In this document: one piece after another, positions 56,948 through 64,000 of the stretch
Numbering within the stretch: position 1 is the first letter of the stretch
Layout of the letters: each line of letters begins with the position of its first letter
DNA from: Bacteroides pyogenes
GTDB lineage: Bacteria > Bacteroidota > Bacteroidia > Bacteroidales > Bacteroidaceae
DNA: 64,000 nucleotides
Assembly: GCF_014196225.1 (NCBI RefSeq)
Contig: NZ_JACIDI010000004.1
Span: forward strand, 124,001 to 188,000
Direction of reading: 5' to 3'
Made by a program: the position numbers and the translations under genes
Notes under the pieces: generated by a model
What the model was told of the DNA's origin: nothing
Database searches by the model: none
What the model saw: the letters and a program-made list of their open reading frames with translations, nothing else

Positions 56948-59098
56948 TTAATTCAATGTAAGCGTGATGGTTTGTCCCTTCACTGCTGTCGTTCCGTTGG
57001 CTATCGACTGGTTTTTTACCTTGCCTACTCCCACAAGGCGGACTTTCAACCCTTTGCTTTCCAAAAGGTAAACCGCATCTTTGGCTCCCATGCCGATGAC
57101 ACTCGGCACAAACTTTTGCATCATGCTACGGCTTTCGAGTACTACTGCCTGCGGAGCGGCATGCGCGCTTCCCCATATCTTCTTGCCCGATTCGTCGATT
57201 TTTCCCTGCGTTTTTATTTTCAACTCTTCGAGCACCCTGCGGGTTTCTTTCATTTCGCCGACTTTCACATCAGGGATAACCACAGCGTTTGTATCGATGG
57301 CATACGCGAGCGGGAGCCTTAAATCTTTGGCATACACTCTTTCTGCTATTTTGCTGAACACGCTTCCTGCCATCAGCCCGCCCGAAGCCGGCAACCCGGG
57401 TTTCTGTATGGAGACAATCATACTGTATTTGGGAGCTTCCGAAGGGAAATATCCGCAGAAGCTGACCAGATAGTTGGTTCTTCCTGTTTTATATCCGGCT
57501 GCACCTTGTGATATTTGCGCTGTTCCCGTTTTGCCGGAGACGTGGAACTGTTTGCTCCCCGCAGGCTTGGCGAGGCCTTCGCTCACCACTTTCTGCAGAA
57601 TCTCCCGGATTTGCGTCAATGTCTTGTCCGAGCATATCTTGGGATTGATTACTTCTGTTTTGAATTCTTTGATTACTTCGCCGTCTTTTATGGCAGCCTT
57701 AACGAATTTCGGACGGACAGCCACACCGTTGTTGGCTATCGCATTGTAGAAAGTCAGAATGTTTATCGGCGGGATTTGTGTTTCATAACCGATACTCATC
57801 CACGGAAGCGTAGTTTTTGCAAAGTAACGCTCTTTCGGTCCCCGGATATTGGGTTTGCCTTCTCCGGCAATCTGCAAGTGAAGTGGTCGGTCGATGCTCA
57901 TGCGTTTCAGCCCGTCTACAAACTTTTGCGGATCGCTGCTGTAGAAGCTGTTGATGATTGTAGAAATACCTACATTGGAAGAAACGCCGAGAATCTCTGT
58001 AACCGTCAGCTTGCCGTAACCTCCCCGATGCCAGTTGTGGTCTTTCATCACACGCCCGTGCATCGGCTTTTGCCCGTTGCCGGTATCCACGATATAGTCC
58101 GGAGTGATTTTCCCGTCTTCCAGCGCTACCATGATGGAAGCGGTTTTGAATGTAGAACCCGGTTCGAGCATGTCGCTGATGGCATTGTTGCGCATCTCGT
58201 AATATGCTCCGTCGTTCGCCTTCATCATATTGACAATCGCTTTCACCTCGCCGGTTGCCACTTCCATCAGCACCACCACGCCCACACTGGCATTCAGTTC
58301 TTTCAGCTTGTCTACCAAAGCCTTTTCGCAGATGTCCTGCATGCCCACGTCCAGTGTTGTAATCAGGTCGCAACCGTCTACGGGCGCTTTGTCTACGATA
58401 TTCAGGTACTTGTTCATCACTTTCTGGCGGTGTGTCAGTCCGTCGCGCCCTTTCAGAAGAGTGTCAAAAGCAAGTTCGATTCCGTTTTTCGCTCCTTTGG
58501 CCGTGTCGGCATACACATCGCCCAGAGTACGCGATCCCAATGAACCGAAAGGTTTCTTGCGTTGGTTGAAAGCCAACCCTTTGAATCCCCCTTTGTATGG
58601 GTTCAAGCAAAAGACAGGCAAGCGCTTTACTTCTTTGTATTGTATGTAAGAAATGCGTTTGGGGTAAATCAGGTAGTTGCGGCTTTTCGCCTGCCGTCCT
58701 TTTTTAAGATGCGCTTTGAAATGCGCCACGCTTTGGTCGGGGAAGATTTTGTGAAGCCCGATGCAGATTGAATCGAGATTGGCTTTGAGGACAGAGTCCC
58801 GGCGCGCCTGATCTTTTTTTCTCTTCTTTTCGTCTCTCTCGCCCGACATGAAGTCGATATAGATCTTGTATTCCGGTAGCGAACTTGCCATAAGCTTGCC
58901 GTCGGACGAAATGATATTCCCCCGGTTCGGCTTCACCGTCACGTTCTCTTTCACGAAGCGGTCTGCTACTTCCTGCCAGTACTGTCTTTCGGCAAACATG
59001 GTGAAAGACGCCTTGACAACAATGGCTATGCCGACCGCCGCCATCACGACGATGACGAAGAAGTAACGGGTCATTATATTTCTTTTGTTTACAGCCAC
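56948..59098 (-). CDS. ftsI: Septal penicillin-binding protein FtsI (PBP3) with a PASTA domain
   Basis: A 716-residue class B PBP: membrane anchor (YFFVIVVMAAVGIAIVVKAS), dimerisation domain, then the transpeptidase with SxxK in LEPGSTFKTASIM, SxN in VSSNVGISTI and KTG in HVSGKTGTAQIS. The last 65 residues form one PASTA domain (FVPSVIGMGAKDAVYLLESK). PASTA repeats are usual in Gram-positive PBPs and also seen in Bacteroidetes FtsI. It crosslinks septal peptidoglycan with FtsW. Confidence 0.95.
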   Translation of the reverse strand: MAVNKRNIMTRYFFVIVVMAAVGIAIVVKASFTMFAERQYWQEVADRFVKENVTVKPNRGNIISSDGKLMASSLPEYKIYIDFMSGERDEKKRKKDQARRDSVLKANLDSICIGLHKIFPDQSVAHFKAHLKKGRQAKSRNYLIYPKRISYIQYKEVKRLPVFCLNPYKGGFKGLAFNQRKKPFGSLGSRTLGDVYADTAKGAKNGIELAFDTLLKGRDGLTHRQKVMNKYLNIVDKAPVDGCDLITTLDVGMQDICEKALVDKLKELNASVGVVVLMEVATGEVKAIVNMMKANDGAYYEMRNNAISDMLEPGSTFKTASIMVALEDGKITPDYIVDTGNGQKPMHGRVMKDHNWHRGGYGKLTVTEILGVSSNVGISTIINSFYSSDPQKFVDGLKRMSIDRPLHLQIAGEGKPNIRGPKERYFAKTTLPWMSIGYETQIPPINILTFYNAIANNGVAVRPKFVKAAIKDGEVIKEFKTEVINPKICSDKTLTQIREILQKVVSEGLAKPAGSKQFHVSGKTGTAQISQGAAGYKTGRTNYLVSFCGYFPSEAPKYSMIVSIQKPGLPASGGLMAGSVFSKIAERVYAKDLRLPLAYAIDTNAVVIPDVKVGEMKETRRVLEELKIKTQGKIDESGKKIWGSAHAAPQAVVLESRSMMQKFVPSVIGMGAKDAVYLLESKGLKVRLVGVGKVKNQSIANGTTAVKGQTITLTLN

Positions 59099-59143
59099 GG
59101 TTTTTTCTTTTTTCTTTGTTTCTACAAATCGCCCGCGCGCAGC

Positions 59144-59473
59144 TTACTTGATGAGGTAAGGAGGATGGGTGGACGTTTGCAAATCACTTTCTTTGCTCGA
59201 TATATACTCTTCGATGCGCGATTGGCGGCTTTTTTCCATCAGCTCCGAATTTCGTGTCAGCGCATCGTATTTAATGTCTGTCAGCTCTTTTTTCAGCCGG
59301 TCTATCTCGATCTGCTGCTGCTGGCTGGCATAGCGGTTGTGGATGTAGAAAATGACAAAAGCCATCACGAGTACCAGCAGTCTGGTCTGCCGGCGGAAAA
59401 AGTCCGCAGCCAGAATGTCTCCTCCTAAGATGCTTTTTAGCGAAGTGCGCTTGTTTTTCTTCTCTTCTTCCAT
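59144..59473 (-). CDS. ftsL: FtsL-like cell division protein
   Basis: A 109-residue protein with a cytosolic basic N-terminus, one membrane helix (TRLLVLVMAFVIFYIHNRYA) and a coiled coil (QQQIEIDRLKKELTDIKYDA). Architecture, length and position between rsmH and ftsI identify it as FtsL although sequence conservation is low. It bridges FtsQ/FtsB-type proteins to FtsW-FtsI. Confidence 0.85.
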   Translation of the reverse strand: MEEEKKNKRTSLKSILGGDILAADFFRRQTRLLVLVMAFVIFYIHNRYASQQQQIEIDRLKKELTDIKYDALTRNSELMEKSRQSRIEEYISSKESDLQTSTHPPYLIK

Positions 59474-59482
59474 AGCGGTCGG

Positions 59483-60415
59483 TTATTCGTTTGACGGTTT
59501 TTGCTGCTTTTCGGCAATTCGCAGCTTGGCGCTTCTCGAGCGCGGGTTTCTTTCTATCTCTTCCTTGCCGGGAACAATCACTTTATTGTTGATAAGGCGG
59601 AAGGGAGTTCTCAGGTTGCCGAAAAAGTCTACGTCGGCCTTTCCTTCTGCGTTCCCCGTTTTCATCACATTCTTTACCATGCGGTCTTCCAGCGAGTGGT
59701 AGGTGATGACAACCAATCTGCCGCCGGGTTTGAGCGCTTCGGTAGCGGCTTGCAGCATCTCTTTCAGGGCTTCCATCTCCCGGTTCACTTCGATGCGAAG
59801 CGCCTGAAACACTTTTGCCAGTTCTTTTTTCTCGCGTTCGTGTCCGAAAAGAGGTTTGACGACTTCCAGAAACTCTCCGATGGTGCGGATATGTTTTGCG
59901 CCGCGTGCCTTCACGAGCGTTGCCGACAGTTTGCGGCTGTTCTTCAGCTCCCCGTAGAGGTAGAAAATGTCAGCCAGCCGACTTTCGTCGTATGTGTTCA
60001 CCACGTCTGCGGCAGTCAGCCCCGCCCGCTTGTTCATGCGCATATCGAGTTCGCCGTCGAACCTGAACGAGAAACCCCGTTGGCTGTCGTCGAAGTGGTG
60101 CGACGACACGCCGAGATCGGCCAGGATGCCGTCTACCTGCTCTATGCCGTGGTAGCGCAGGAAGTTGCGGAGGTAGCGGAAATTGCTGCGCACGAAAGTG
60201 AATTGCGGGTTTTCCGTGATGTTCCGTTCGGCATCTTCGTCTTGATCGAAGCCGAACAGTCGCCCGCCTTCCCCCAGGCGCGAGAGTATCTCGCGCGAGT
60301 GTCCTCCTCCGCCGAAGGTGACATCTACGTAAATCCCCTCGGGGCGGATGTTCATTCCGTCTACGCTTTCTTTCAGTAATACGGGTATGTGGTATGTCTG
60401 CTCGTCTTTATTCAT
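59483..60415 (-). CDS. rsmH: 16S rRNA m4C1402 methyltransferase RsmH
   Basis: A 310-residue SAM enzyme (MraW): HIPVLLKESVDGMNIRPEGI, VDVTFGGGGHSREILSRLGE, GILADLGVSSHHFDDSQRGF, PGGRLVVITYHSLEDRMVKN. It methylates N4 of C1402 in 16S rRNA. It overlaps the mraZ stop by 8 nt and is 9 nt before ftsL. Confidence 0.96.
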   Translation of the reverse strand: MNKDEQTYHIPVLLKESVDGMNIRPEGIYVDVTFGGGGHSREILSRLGEGGRLFGFDQDEDAERNITENPQFTFVRSNFRYLRNFLRYHGIEQVDGILADLGVSSHHFDDSQRGFSFRFDGELDMRMNKRAGLTAADVVNTYDESRLADIFYLYGELKNSRKLSATLVKARGAKHIRTIGEFLEVVKPLFGHEREKKELAKVFQALRIEVNREMEALKEMLQAATEALKPGGRLVVITYHSLEDRMVKNVMKTGNAEGKADVDFFGNLRTPFRLINNKVIVPGKEEIERNPRSRSAKLRIAEKQQKPSNE

Positions 60416-60872
60416 CTTCCGGTTGTTGGTCGTTCATAATCTCTTCCAGTGCTTTCCCGAATTCTTCGGGCGGCATAAAGGGCTGTTCAGTCCGTTCTTT
60501 TGCCCAAATCTCTATTTTGTTGTCGATCCCGATAAAGCGTATGTCACCGTGGATGTTGCATATCTGCAAATACCGCTTCGGTATGAGTATGCGTCCGTTG
60601 TTGTCGGGGGTTACCACTTCCACGTCGCTGACGAACTGTCTGAATATCAGCTGGTGCTTGCTGCTCCATTTGTTCAAGCGGCTTCGGAGCTCGCTCAATT
60701 CTTCGTTCCATACGCTTTCGGGGTAGAGTGTCAGGCAGTCTTGAAACACGTCTTTTCGCATAATAAGCCTCTCTTCGGAAGCAGCTTGAAGTTGTTTCCG
60801 GAACGCAGCGGGTATGAATATTCTTCCCTTGGTGTCTGCCTTCGCCTCAATATTACCCAAAAAACGTATCAT
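60408..60872 (-). CDS. mraZ: Transcriptional regulator MraZ
   Basis: A 154-residue protein with two SpoVT/AbrB-like domains: FLGNIEAKADTKGRIFIPAA and VEVVTPDNNGRILIPKRYLQ. MraZ usually represses its own operon by binding repeats upstream. First gene of the division cluster, overlapping rsmH. Three GTGG repeats lie just upstream at 60916-60940. Confidence 0.93.
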   Translation of the reverse strand: MIRFLGNIEAKADTKGRIFIPAAFRKQLQAASEERLIMRKDVFQDCLTLYPESVWNEELSELRSRLNKWSSKHQLIFRQFVSDVEVVTPDNNGRILIPKRYLQICNIHGDIRFIGIDNKIEIWAKERTEQPFMPPEEFGKALEEIMNDQQPEDE

Positions 60873-60899
60873 ATATACCTTATATATAATAAGCGACGG

Positions 60900-60940
60900 T
60901 AAAATTAATCATTTCCCCACAATTCCCCACAAAAAACCAC
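60900..60940 (-). promoter_or_regulatory. mraZ promoter with three-repeat MraZ box
   Basis: Minus strand: GTGGT, GTGGG and GTGGG begin at 60940, 60930 and 60920, exactly 10 bp apart, as expected of an MraZ operator. TTTG (60933-60930) lies inside the box, and TAATTTTA (60907-60900) 22 nt further could be the -7 element. MraZ binding would cover the -33 region and shut off the division cluster. Confidence 0.75.
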
Positions 60941-61145
60941 GAAATATTTCATGGAAGTTTTGAACAGAGTGTTAAAAGCGCTGCCGGTGCTCTCTTTTTC
61001 AGTCGTAGGAGGAGCGATACATCTGCTCCCCGGACAAGTTGTTTCGTCTTTTTTAAAGAGGCGGATTGTCGATTTTCCGGTATTTTCAACCTTGTGTTTT
61101 CTGACTGAAAGGGAGTATTATCTGCCCGGGAAATTCCCGCATTGA
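60941..61145. other. Region upstream of the division cluster, nothing further recognised
   Basis: Between the MraZ box and the 21.5-bp array no gene or clear signal is seen. Confidence 0.4.
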
Positions 61146-61558
61146 GTGAAACAAAGGCTCTTTTCTGGTTAAATAGAGCTTTTGCTTTGGCCGAACAAAG
61201 GCTCTCTTTGGTTTAAATGGAGCTTTTCTTTGTTTGAACAAGTATTCTTTTCTGCGTGAATGGGCTTTTACTTTGCCTGAATAAAGGCCTTTCTCTGTTT
61301 CAATGAAACTTTTCTTTGCTTGAACAAATGTTCTCCTTGGCTTAAATGGGACTTTCCTTTGTTTGAACAAATGCTCTCTTTGGTTTAAATGGAGCTTTTC
61401 TTTGTTTGAACAAGTATTCTTTTCTGCATGAATGGGCTTTTAATTTACCTGAAGAAAGTCCCTTCTCTGTTTCAATGAAATTTTGCTTTGTTTGGACAAG
61501 TGTTTTCTTTGGCTTAAATGAAGCTTTGCTTTGTTTAAACAAAAGCTCTCTTGGAGAC
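61146..61558. repeat. Degenerate 21/22-bp tandem array, about 19 units
   Basis: Alternating 21- and 22-bp units (a 43-bp dimer) run across the gap. GAACAAA-type phrases start at 61193, 61236, 61258, 61279, 61322 and 61365. A higher-order copy is visible: the segment at 61193 recurs at 61365 (172 bp = 4 x 43). Core CAAAGGCTCTCTTTG is a dyad (CAAAG, five bases, CTTTG). Long K/F-rich open frames on the minus strand are translations of this repeat and not taken as genes. Confidence 0.85.
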
Positions 61559-61874
61559 AAACGGGAAAATCTTCTCAGGCGGATGGTGTTTTGCAGGCTT
61601 GAAGTTTCGGCAAGAAAAAGCAGTCTTCCATCACCCCCGTTTGTGCAGTTACAAAGTTGGCGGTTTCTTCTTTTTGCCTCATTTCTTTTGTCCTTAACCC
61701 TGCTGAAACGCTGGCCGGAGGGAGTGAGCGAGAAGGCGAGCGTTATTTGTGCAGCCAAACGCTCGTTTTGCTTTCGGGTGTCGGAGCCTTCGGGCTAATC
61801 TCCTGTTGTCTTATCGGTTTGGAAGAGCCGCAACGCCGGGAATACTGGCCGGTTTATATATTTTCTGTTGTTTT
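61559..61874. other. Intergenic stretch before glsA, no gene
   Basis: No homologue is recognised. The upstream extension of the glsA frame (61749-61931) lies before the promoter and is not counted as coding. Confidence 0.45.
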
Positions 61875-61907
61875 TTTGCGAATAATAAAAAAGAACCGTT
61901 AATTTTG
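61875..61907 (+). promoter_or_regulatory. Promoter of glsA-glsB
   Basis: TTTG (61875-61878), a 21-nt spacer, TAATTTTG (61900-61907), 24 nt before ATG 61932. Confidence 0.7.
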
Positions 61908-61931
61908 TACCATCATTTTCATAAAAAAAAG

Positions 61932-62750
61932 ATGACTGATGATTCATTGTTTCTGATTGATGTGGATAAAATACTGCGGGATAAGGCCCCAAGGTATTAT
62001 AAATATATCCCAAAGTTCCTCATTTCTTATTTGAAGCGGATTGTTCATCAGGACGAAATTAATGTATTCCTGAATGATTCGAGAGATAAGGTAGGAGTAG
62101 ACTTTCTGGAAGCCTGCATGGAATTTCTGGATGCGAAAGTCAATGTGAAAGGCATTGAAAACCTTCCGAAAGAGGGATTGTACACTTTCGTGTCCAACCA
62201 TCCGTTGGGGGGACAGGACGGAGTAGCGCTCGGTTATGTGCTGGGGCGGCATTACGATGGCAAAGTGAAATACCTTGTCAACGACCTGTTGATGAACCTG
62301 CACGGTCTGGCTCCGCTCTGTATCCCCATAAACAAGACGGGAAGACAGGCGAAAGACTTTCCCCGAATGGTAGAAGCCGGATTCCGTTCCGACGATCAAC
62401 TGATCATGTTCCCCGCCGGCCTTTGCTCGCGGCGCAGAAAGGGAATTATCCGCGATCCGGAGTGGAAGAAGACCTTTGTTGTGAAAAGCGTACAGACCCG
62501 CCGGGATGTCGTTCCCGTATATTTCGAAGGCAGGAACTCCGACTTCTTCTACAATCTGGCAAATACTTGTAAAGCATTGGGGATTAAGTTTAATATCGCT
62601 ATGCTTTATCTGGCGGATGAAATGTTTAAAAACCGCCATAAAACCTTTACTGTCACTTTTGGCAAACCGATTCCCTGGCAGACGTTCGATAGCTCGAAGA
62701 CTCCTGCTCAGTGGGCGGAATATGTAAAGAACATCGTATATAAATTATAA
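61932..62750 (+). CDS. glsA: Glycine-lipid O-acyltransferase (PlsC-like)
   Basis: A 272-residue PlsC/LPLAT-family acyltransferase. TFVSNHPLGGQDGVALGYVL holds the acceptor-site His and Asp, but with five residues between them (HPLGGQD) in place of the usual four. MFPAGLCSRRRKGIIRDPEW is the second motif. Start MTDDSLFLIDVDKIL chosen because the promoter lies just upstream. The next gene encodes the N-acyltransferase partner. In Bacteroides thetaiotaomicron such a pair (glsA, glsB) makes monoacyl- and diacyl-glycine lipids; I assign the name from family and gene order. Confidence 0.85.
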   Translation: MTDDSLFLIDVDKILRDKAPRYYKYIPKFLISYLKRIVHQDEINVFLNDSRDKVGVDFLEACMEFLDAKVNVKGIENLPKEGLYTFVSNHPLGGQDGVALGYVLGRHYDGKVKYLVNDLLMNLHGLAPLCIPINKTGRQAKDFPRMVEAGFRSDDQLIMFPAGLCSRRRKGIIRDPEWKKTFVVKSVQTRRDVVPVYFEGRNSDFFYNLANTCKALGIKFNIAMLYLADEMFKNRHKTFTVTFGKPIPWQTFDSSKTPAQWAEYVKNIVYKL

Positions 62751-62778
62751 ACATGATCGAACAACTATAATAAGGCGC

Positions 62779-63792
62779 ATGGAAGAAATTATCAAACCGG
62801 TAGGTAAAGAGCTGTTGAAGGCGGAGCTGACGGAGGACAAACGCTTGCGAATGACCAATAAAAGCAATAATCAGATTTATATTATTACTCATCAAACCGC
62901 TCCCAACGTAATGCGGGAGATCGGGCGTCTGCGTGAAATAGCTTTCCGTGCTGCCGGTGGCGGAACCGGTCTTTCGTTAGATATTGACGAATACGATACG
63001 ATGGAGCATCCGTATAAGCAGCTTATCGTATGGAATCCCGAAGCGGAGGAGATACTGGGCGGCTACCGCTATCTGTTGGGAACCGATGTGCGCTTTAATG
63101 GCGAGGGTGCTCCCGTTCTCGCAACCTCCCACATGTTTCGCTTCTCGGATGTTTTCATAAAAGAATACTTGCCGCAAACCATCGAGTTGGGACGCTCGTT
63201 TGTCACGCTCGAATACCAGTCCACCCGTGCAGGGAGCAAAGGACTCTTCGCCCTCGACAATCTGTGGGACGGGCTTGGAGCTCTCACCGTGGTGATGCCC
63301 AATGTGAAATACTTCTTCGGCAAAGTCACCATGTATCCCAGCTATCACCGTCGCGGAAGAGACATGATTCTTTATTTCCTGAAAAAACACTTCTGCGACA
63401 AAGAACGGCTGATAGCCCCTATTGATCCGCTTAAACCGGAAACTCCGGAAAGAGAGTTAAGGGCTTTGTTCTGTAAAGACTCTTTCAAAGAAGATTATAA
63501 GATATTGAACGGAGAGATACGTAAGTTGGGATATAATATTCCTCCTTTGGTGAATGCTTATATGAGCCTAAGCCCCACGATGCGTATGTTCGGCACAGCC
63601 GTCAATCACGAGTTCGGCGAGGTGGAAGAAACCGGCATACTGATTGCCGTGGACGAGATTCTGGAAGAAAAAAGAATCCGGCACATCCAGACGTTCATCG
63701 AGAATCATCCGGATGCGCTGAGGCTGCCCGACAAAGGTGGAGAAGTGTTTACCCCGAAGGTCGTTACACCGCAGGAAGACTGTTGCCGTTGA
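62779..63792 (+). CDS. glsB: Glycine N-acyltransferase, first step of glycine-lipid synthesis
   Basis: A 337-residue GNAT/hemolysin-type (OlsB-like) N-acyltransferase: REIGRLREIAFRAAGGGTGL, DEYDTMEHPYKQLIVWNPEA, YLPQTIELGRSFVTLEYQST, NVKYFFGKVTMYPSYHRRGR. Such enzymes take a 3-hydroxyacyl group from acyl-ACP to an amino group; the Bacteroides member makes N-acyl glycine. 28 nt after glsA, so one operon. Its 3' end overlaps the convergent dGTPase gene by 29 nt. Confidence 0.87.
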   Translation: MEEIIKPVGKELLKAELTEDKRLRMTNKSNNQIYIITHQTAPNVMREIGRLREIAFRAAGGGTGLSLDIDEYDTMEHPYKQLIVWNPEAEEILGGYRYLLGTDVRFNGEGAPVLATSHMFRFSDVFIKEYLPQTIELGRSFVTLEYQSTRAGSKGLFALDNLWDGLGALTVVMPNVKYFFGKVTMYPSYHRRGRDMILYFLKKHFCDKERLIAPIDPLKPETPERELRALFCKDSFKEDYKILNGEIRKLGYNIPPLVNAYMSLSPTMRMFGTAVNHEFGEVEETGILIAVDEILEEKRIRHIQTFIENHPDALRLPDKGGEVFTPKVVTPQEDCCR

Positions 63793-64000
63793 TTTTCCGG
63801 TAAAGATCGAGGGCGAAGACATCGGTCATGCCCGAGATGTAATCGAGTACCGCCTGTATTCTTTCATAGAGTACGGGCGAATTTATGCGATATTGTTCCG
63901 ATACGCGGTTGATCAACAACTTGGAGTATGCCTTCTCCGGTGAGGTAACGGCATCTATCATCAGTTCGAGCAGGGTGCTGATGATGCGGAAACCTGCCAG
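63764..64000 (-). CDS. dGTPase (deoxyguanosine triphosphate triphosphohydrolase), C-terminal part, cut by window edge
   Basis: The frame is open on the minus strand from the window edge to the stop at 63764, 79 codons: LAGFRIISTLLELMIDAVTS, PEKAYSKLLINRVSEQYRI, VLDYISGMTDVFALDLYRKI. This matches the C-terminal region of Bacteroides dGTPases as I recall them (ISGMTDVFALDLYRKINGN is typical). The HD-domain catalytic part lies outside the window, so the call rests on the tail only. Confidence 0.75.
   Translation of the reverse strand: MAGFRIISTLLELMIDAVTSPEKAYSKLLINRVSEQYRINSPVLYERIQAVLDYISGMTDVFALDLYRKINGNSLPAV

Noticed and set aside
61086..61758. Minus-strand Lys/Phe-rich repeat ORFs
   Set aside because: The 21.5-bp repeat lacks stops in several frames, which explains long frames. 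No promoter, and unit length is not a multiple of three.

Overview
The window looks like chromosomal DNA of a gut Bacteroides-type bacterium (phylum Bacteroidota). The evidence is: repeated Bacteroidales promoters (TTTG, about 19-21 nt, TAnnTTTG); few purine-rich ribosome binding sites; a SufBCDS system; a membrane pyrophosphatase with the Na+,H+ type residues; a FimA/Mfa-type pilin lipoprotein; the glycine-lipid pair glsA/glsB; and a mraZ-to-ftsZ division cluster with yqeY at its end. I cannot name the species. I see no phage, insertion sequence, CRISPR array or rRNA, and one tRNA (Glu).

Layout. 1-6.0 kb: the N-terminal part of a zinc metalloprotease cut by the window edge, a membrane AraC regulator, a YiiX-like lipoprotein, a DUF4878 lipoprotein and a lipoprotein polysaccharide deacetylase. 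6.5-16.9 kb: typA and rpsO back to back, queH, a cupin regulator with an acyl-CoA ligase, a GIN-domain protein, a PabA/TrpG amidotransferase, an S37 peptidase, a SprT/YgjP-like metallopeptidase and a small membrane protein. 17.1-28.2 kb: rimP-nusA-infB, then cvpA-sufB-(outer-membrane barrel gene)-sufC-sufD-sufS. 28.2-32.0 kb: a pilin-like adhesin with a long structured leader, mosaic base composition and 1.1 kb of G-rich repetitive non-coding DNA behind it. 32.0-38.4 kb: hppA, rnhB, gpmI, a broken secreted-protein gene and a DUF3109 gene. 38.7-44.5 kb: gyrB, rpsT, tRNA-Glu, recO, a truncated winged-helix (AbiEi/Fic-type) gene and several repeat arrays. 44.5-60.9 kb: the division and cell-wall cluster on the minus strand, mraZ-rsmH-ftsL-ftsI-murE-mraY-murD-ftsW-murG-murC-ftsQ-ftsA-ftsZ-yqeY, preceded by a three-repeat MraZ box. 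61.1-64.0 kb: another repeat array, glsA-glsB and the end of a dGTPase gene.

The most unusual signal is in the spaces between genes. Four unrelated genes (acyl-CoA ligase, rnhB, recO, yqeY) have their own last codons and stop copied downstream at steps of 65-67 bp. A fifth gene (37.0-37.8 kb) is broken by internal duplications of 64-66 bp. Several other gaps carry arrays with a step of about 21.5-23 bp whose units contain dyads, and the 65-bp units upstream of recO look like three degenerate units of about 22 bp. The sequences are private to each locus but the step is shared. This may be a common duplication process or a family of extragenic palindromic minisatellites. I do not recognise it as described, and it needs a genome-wide test.
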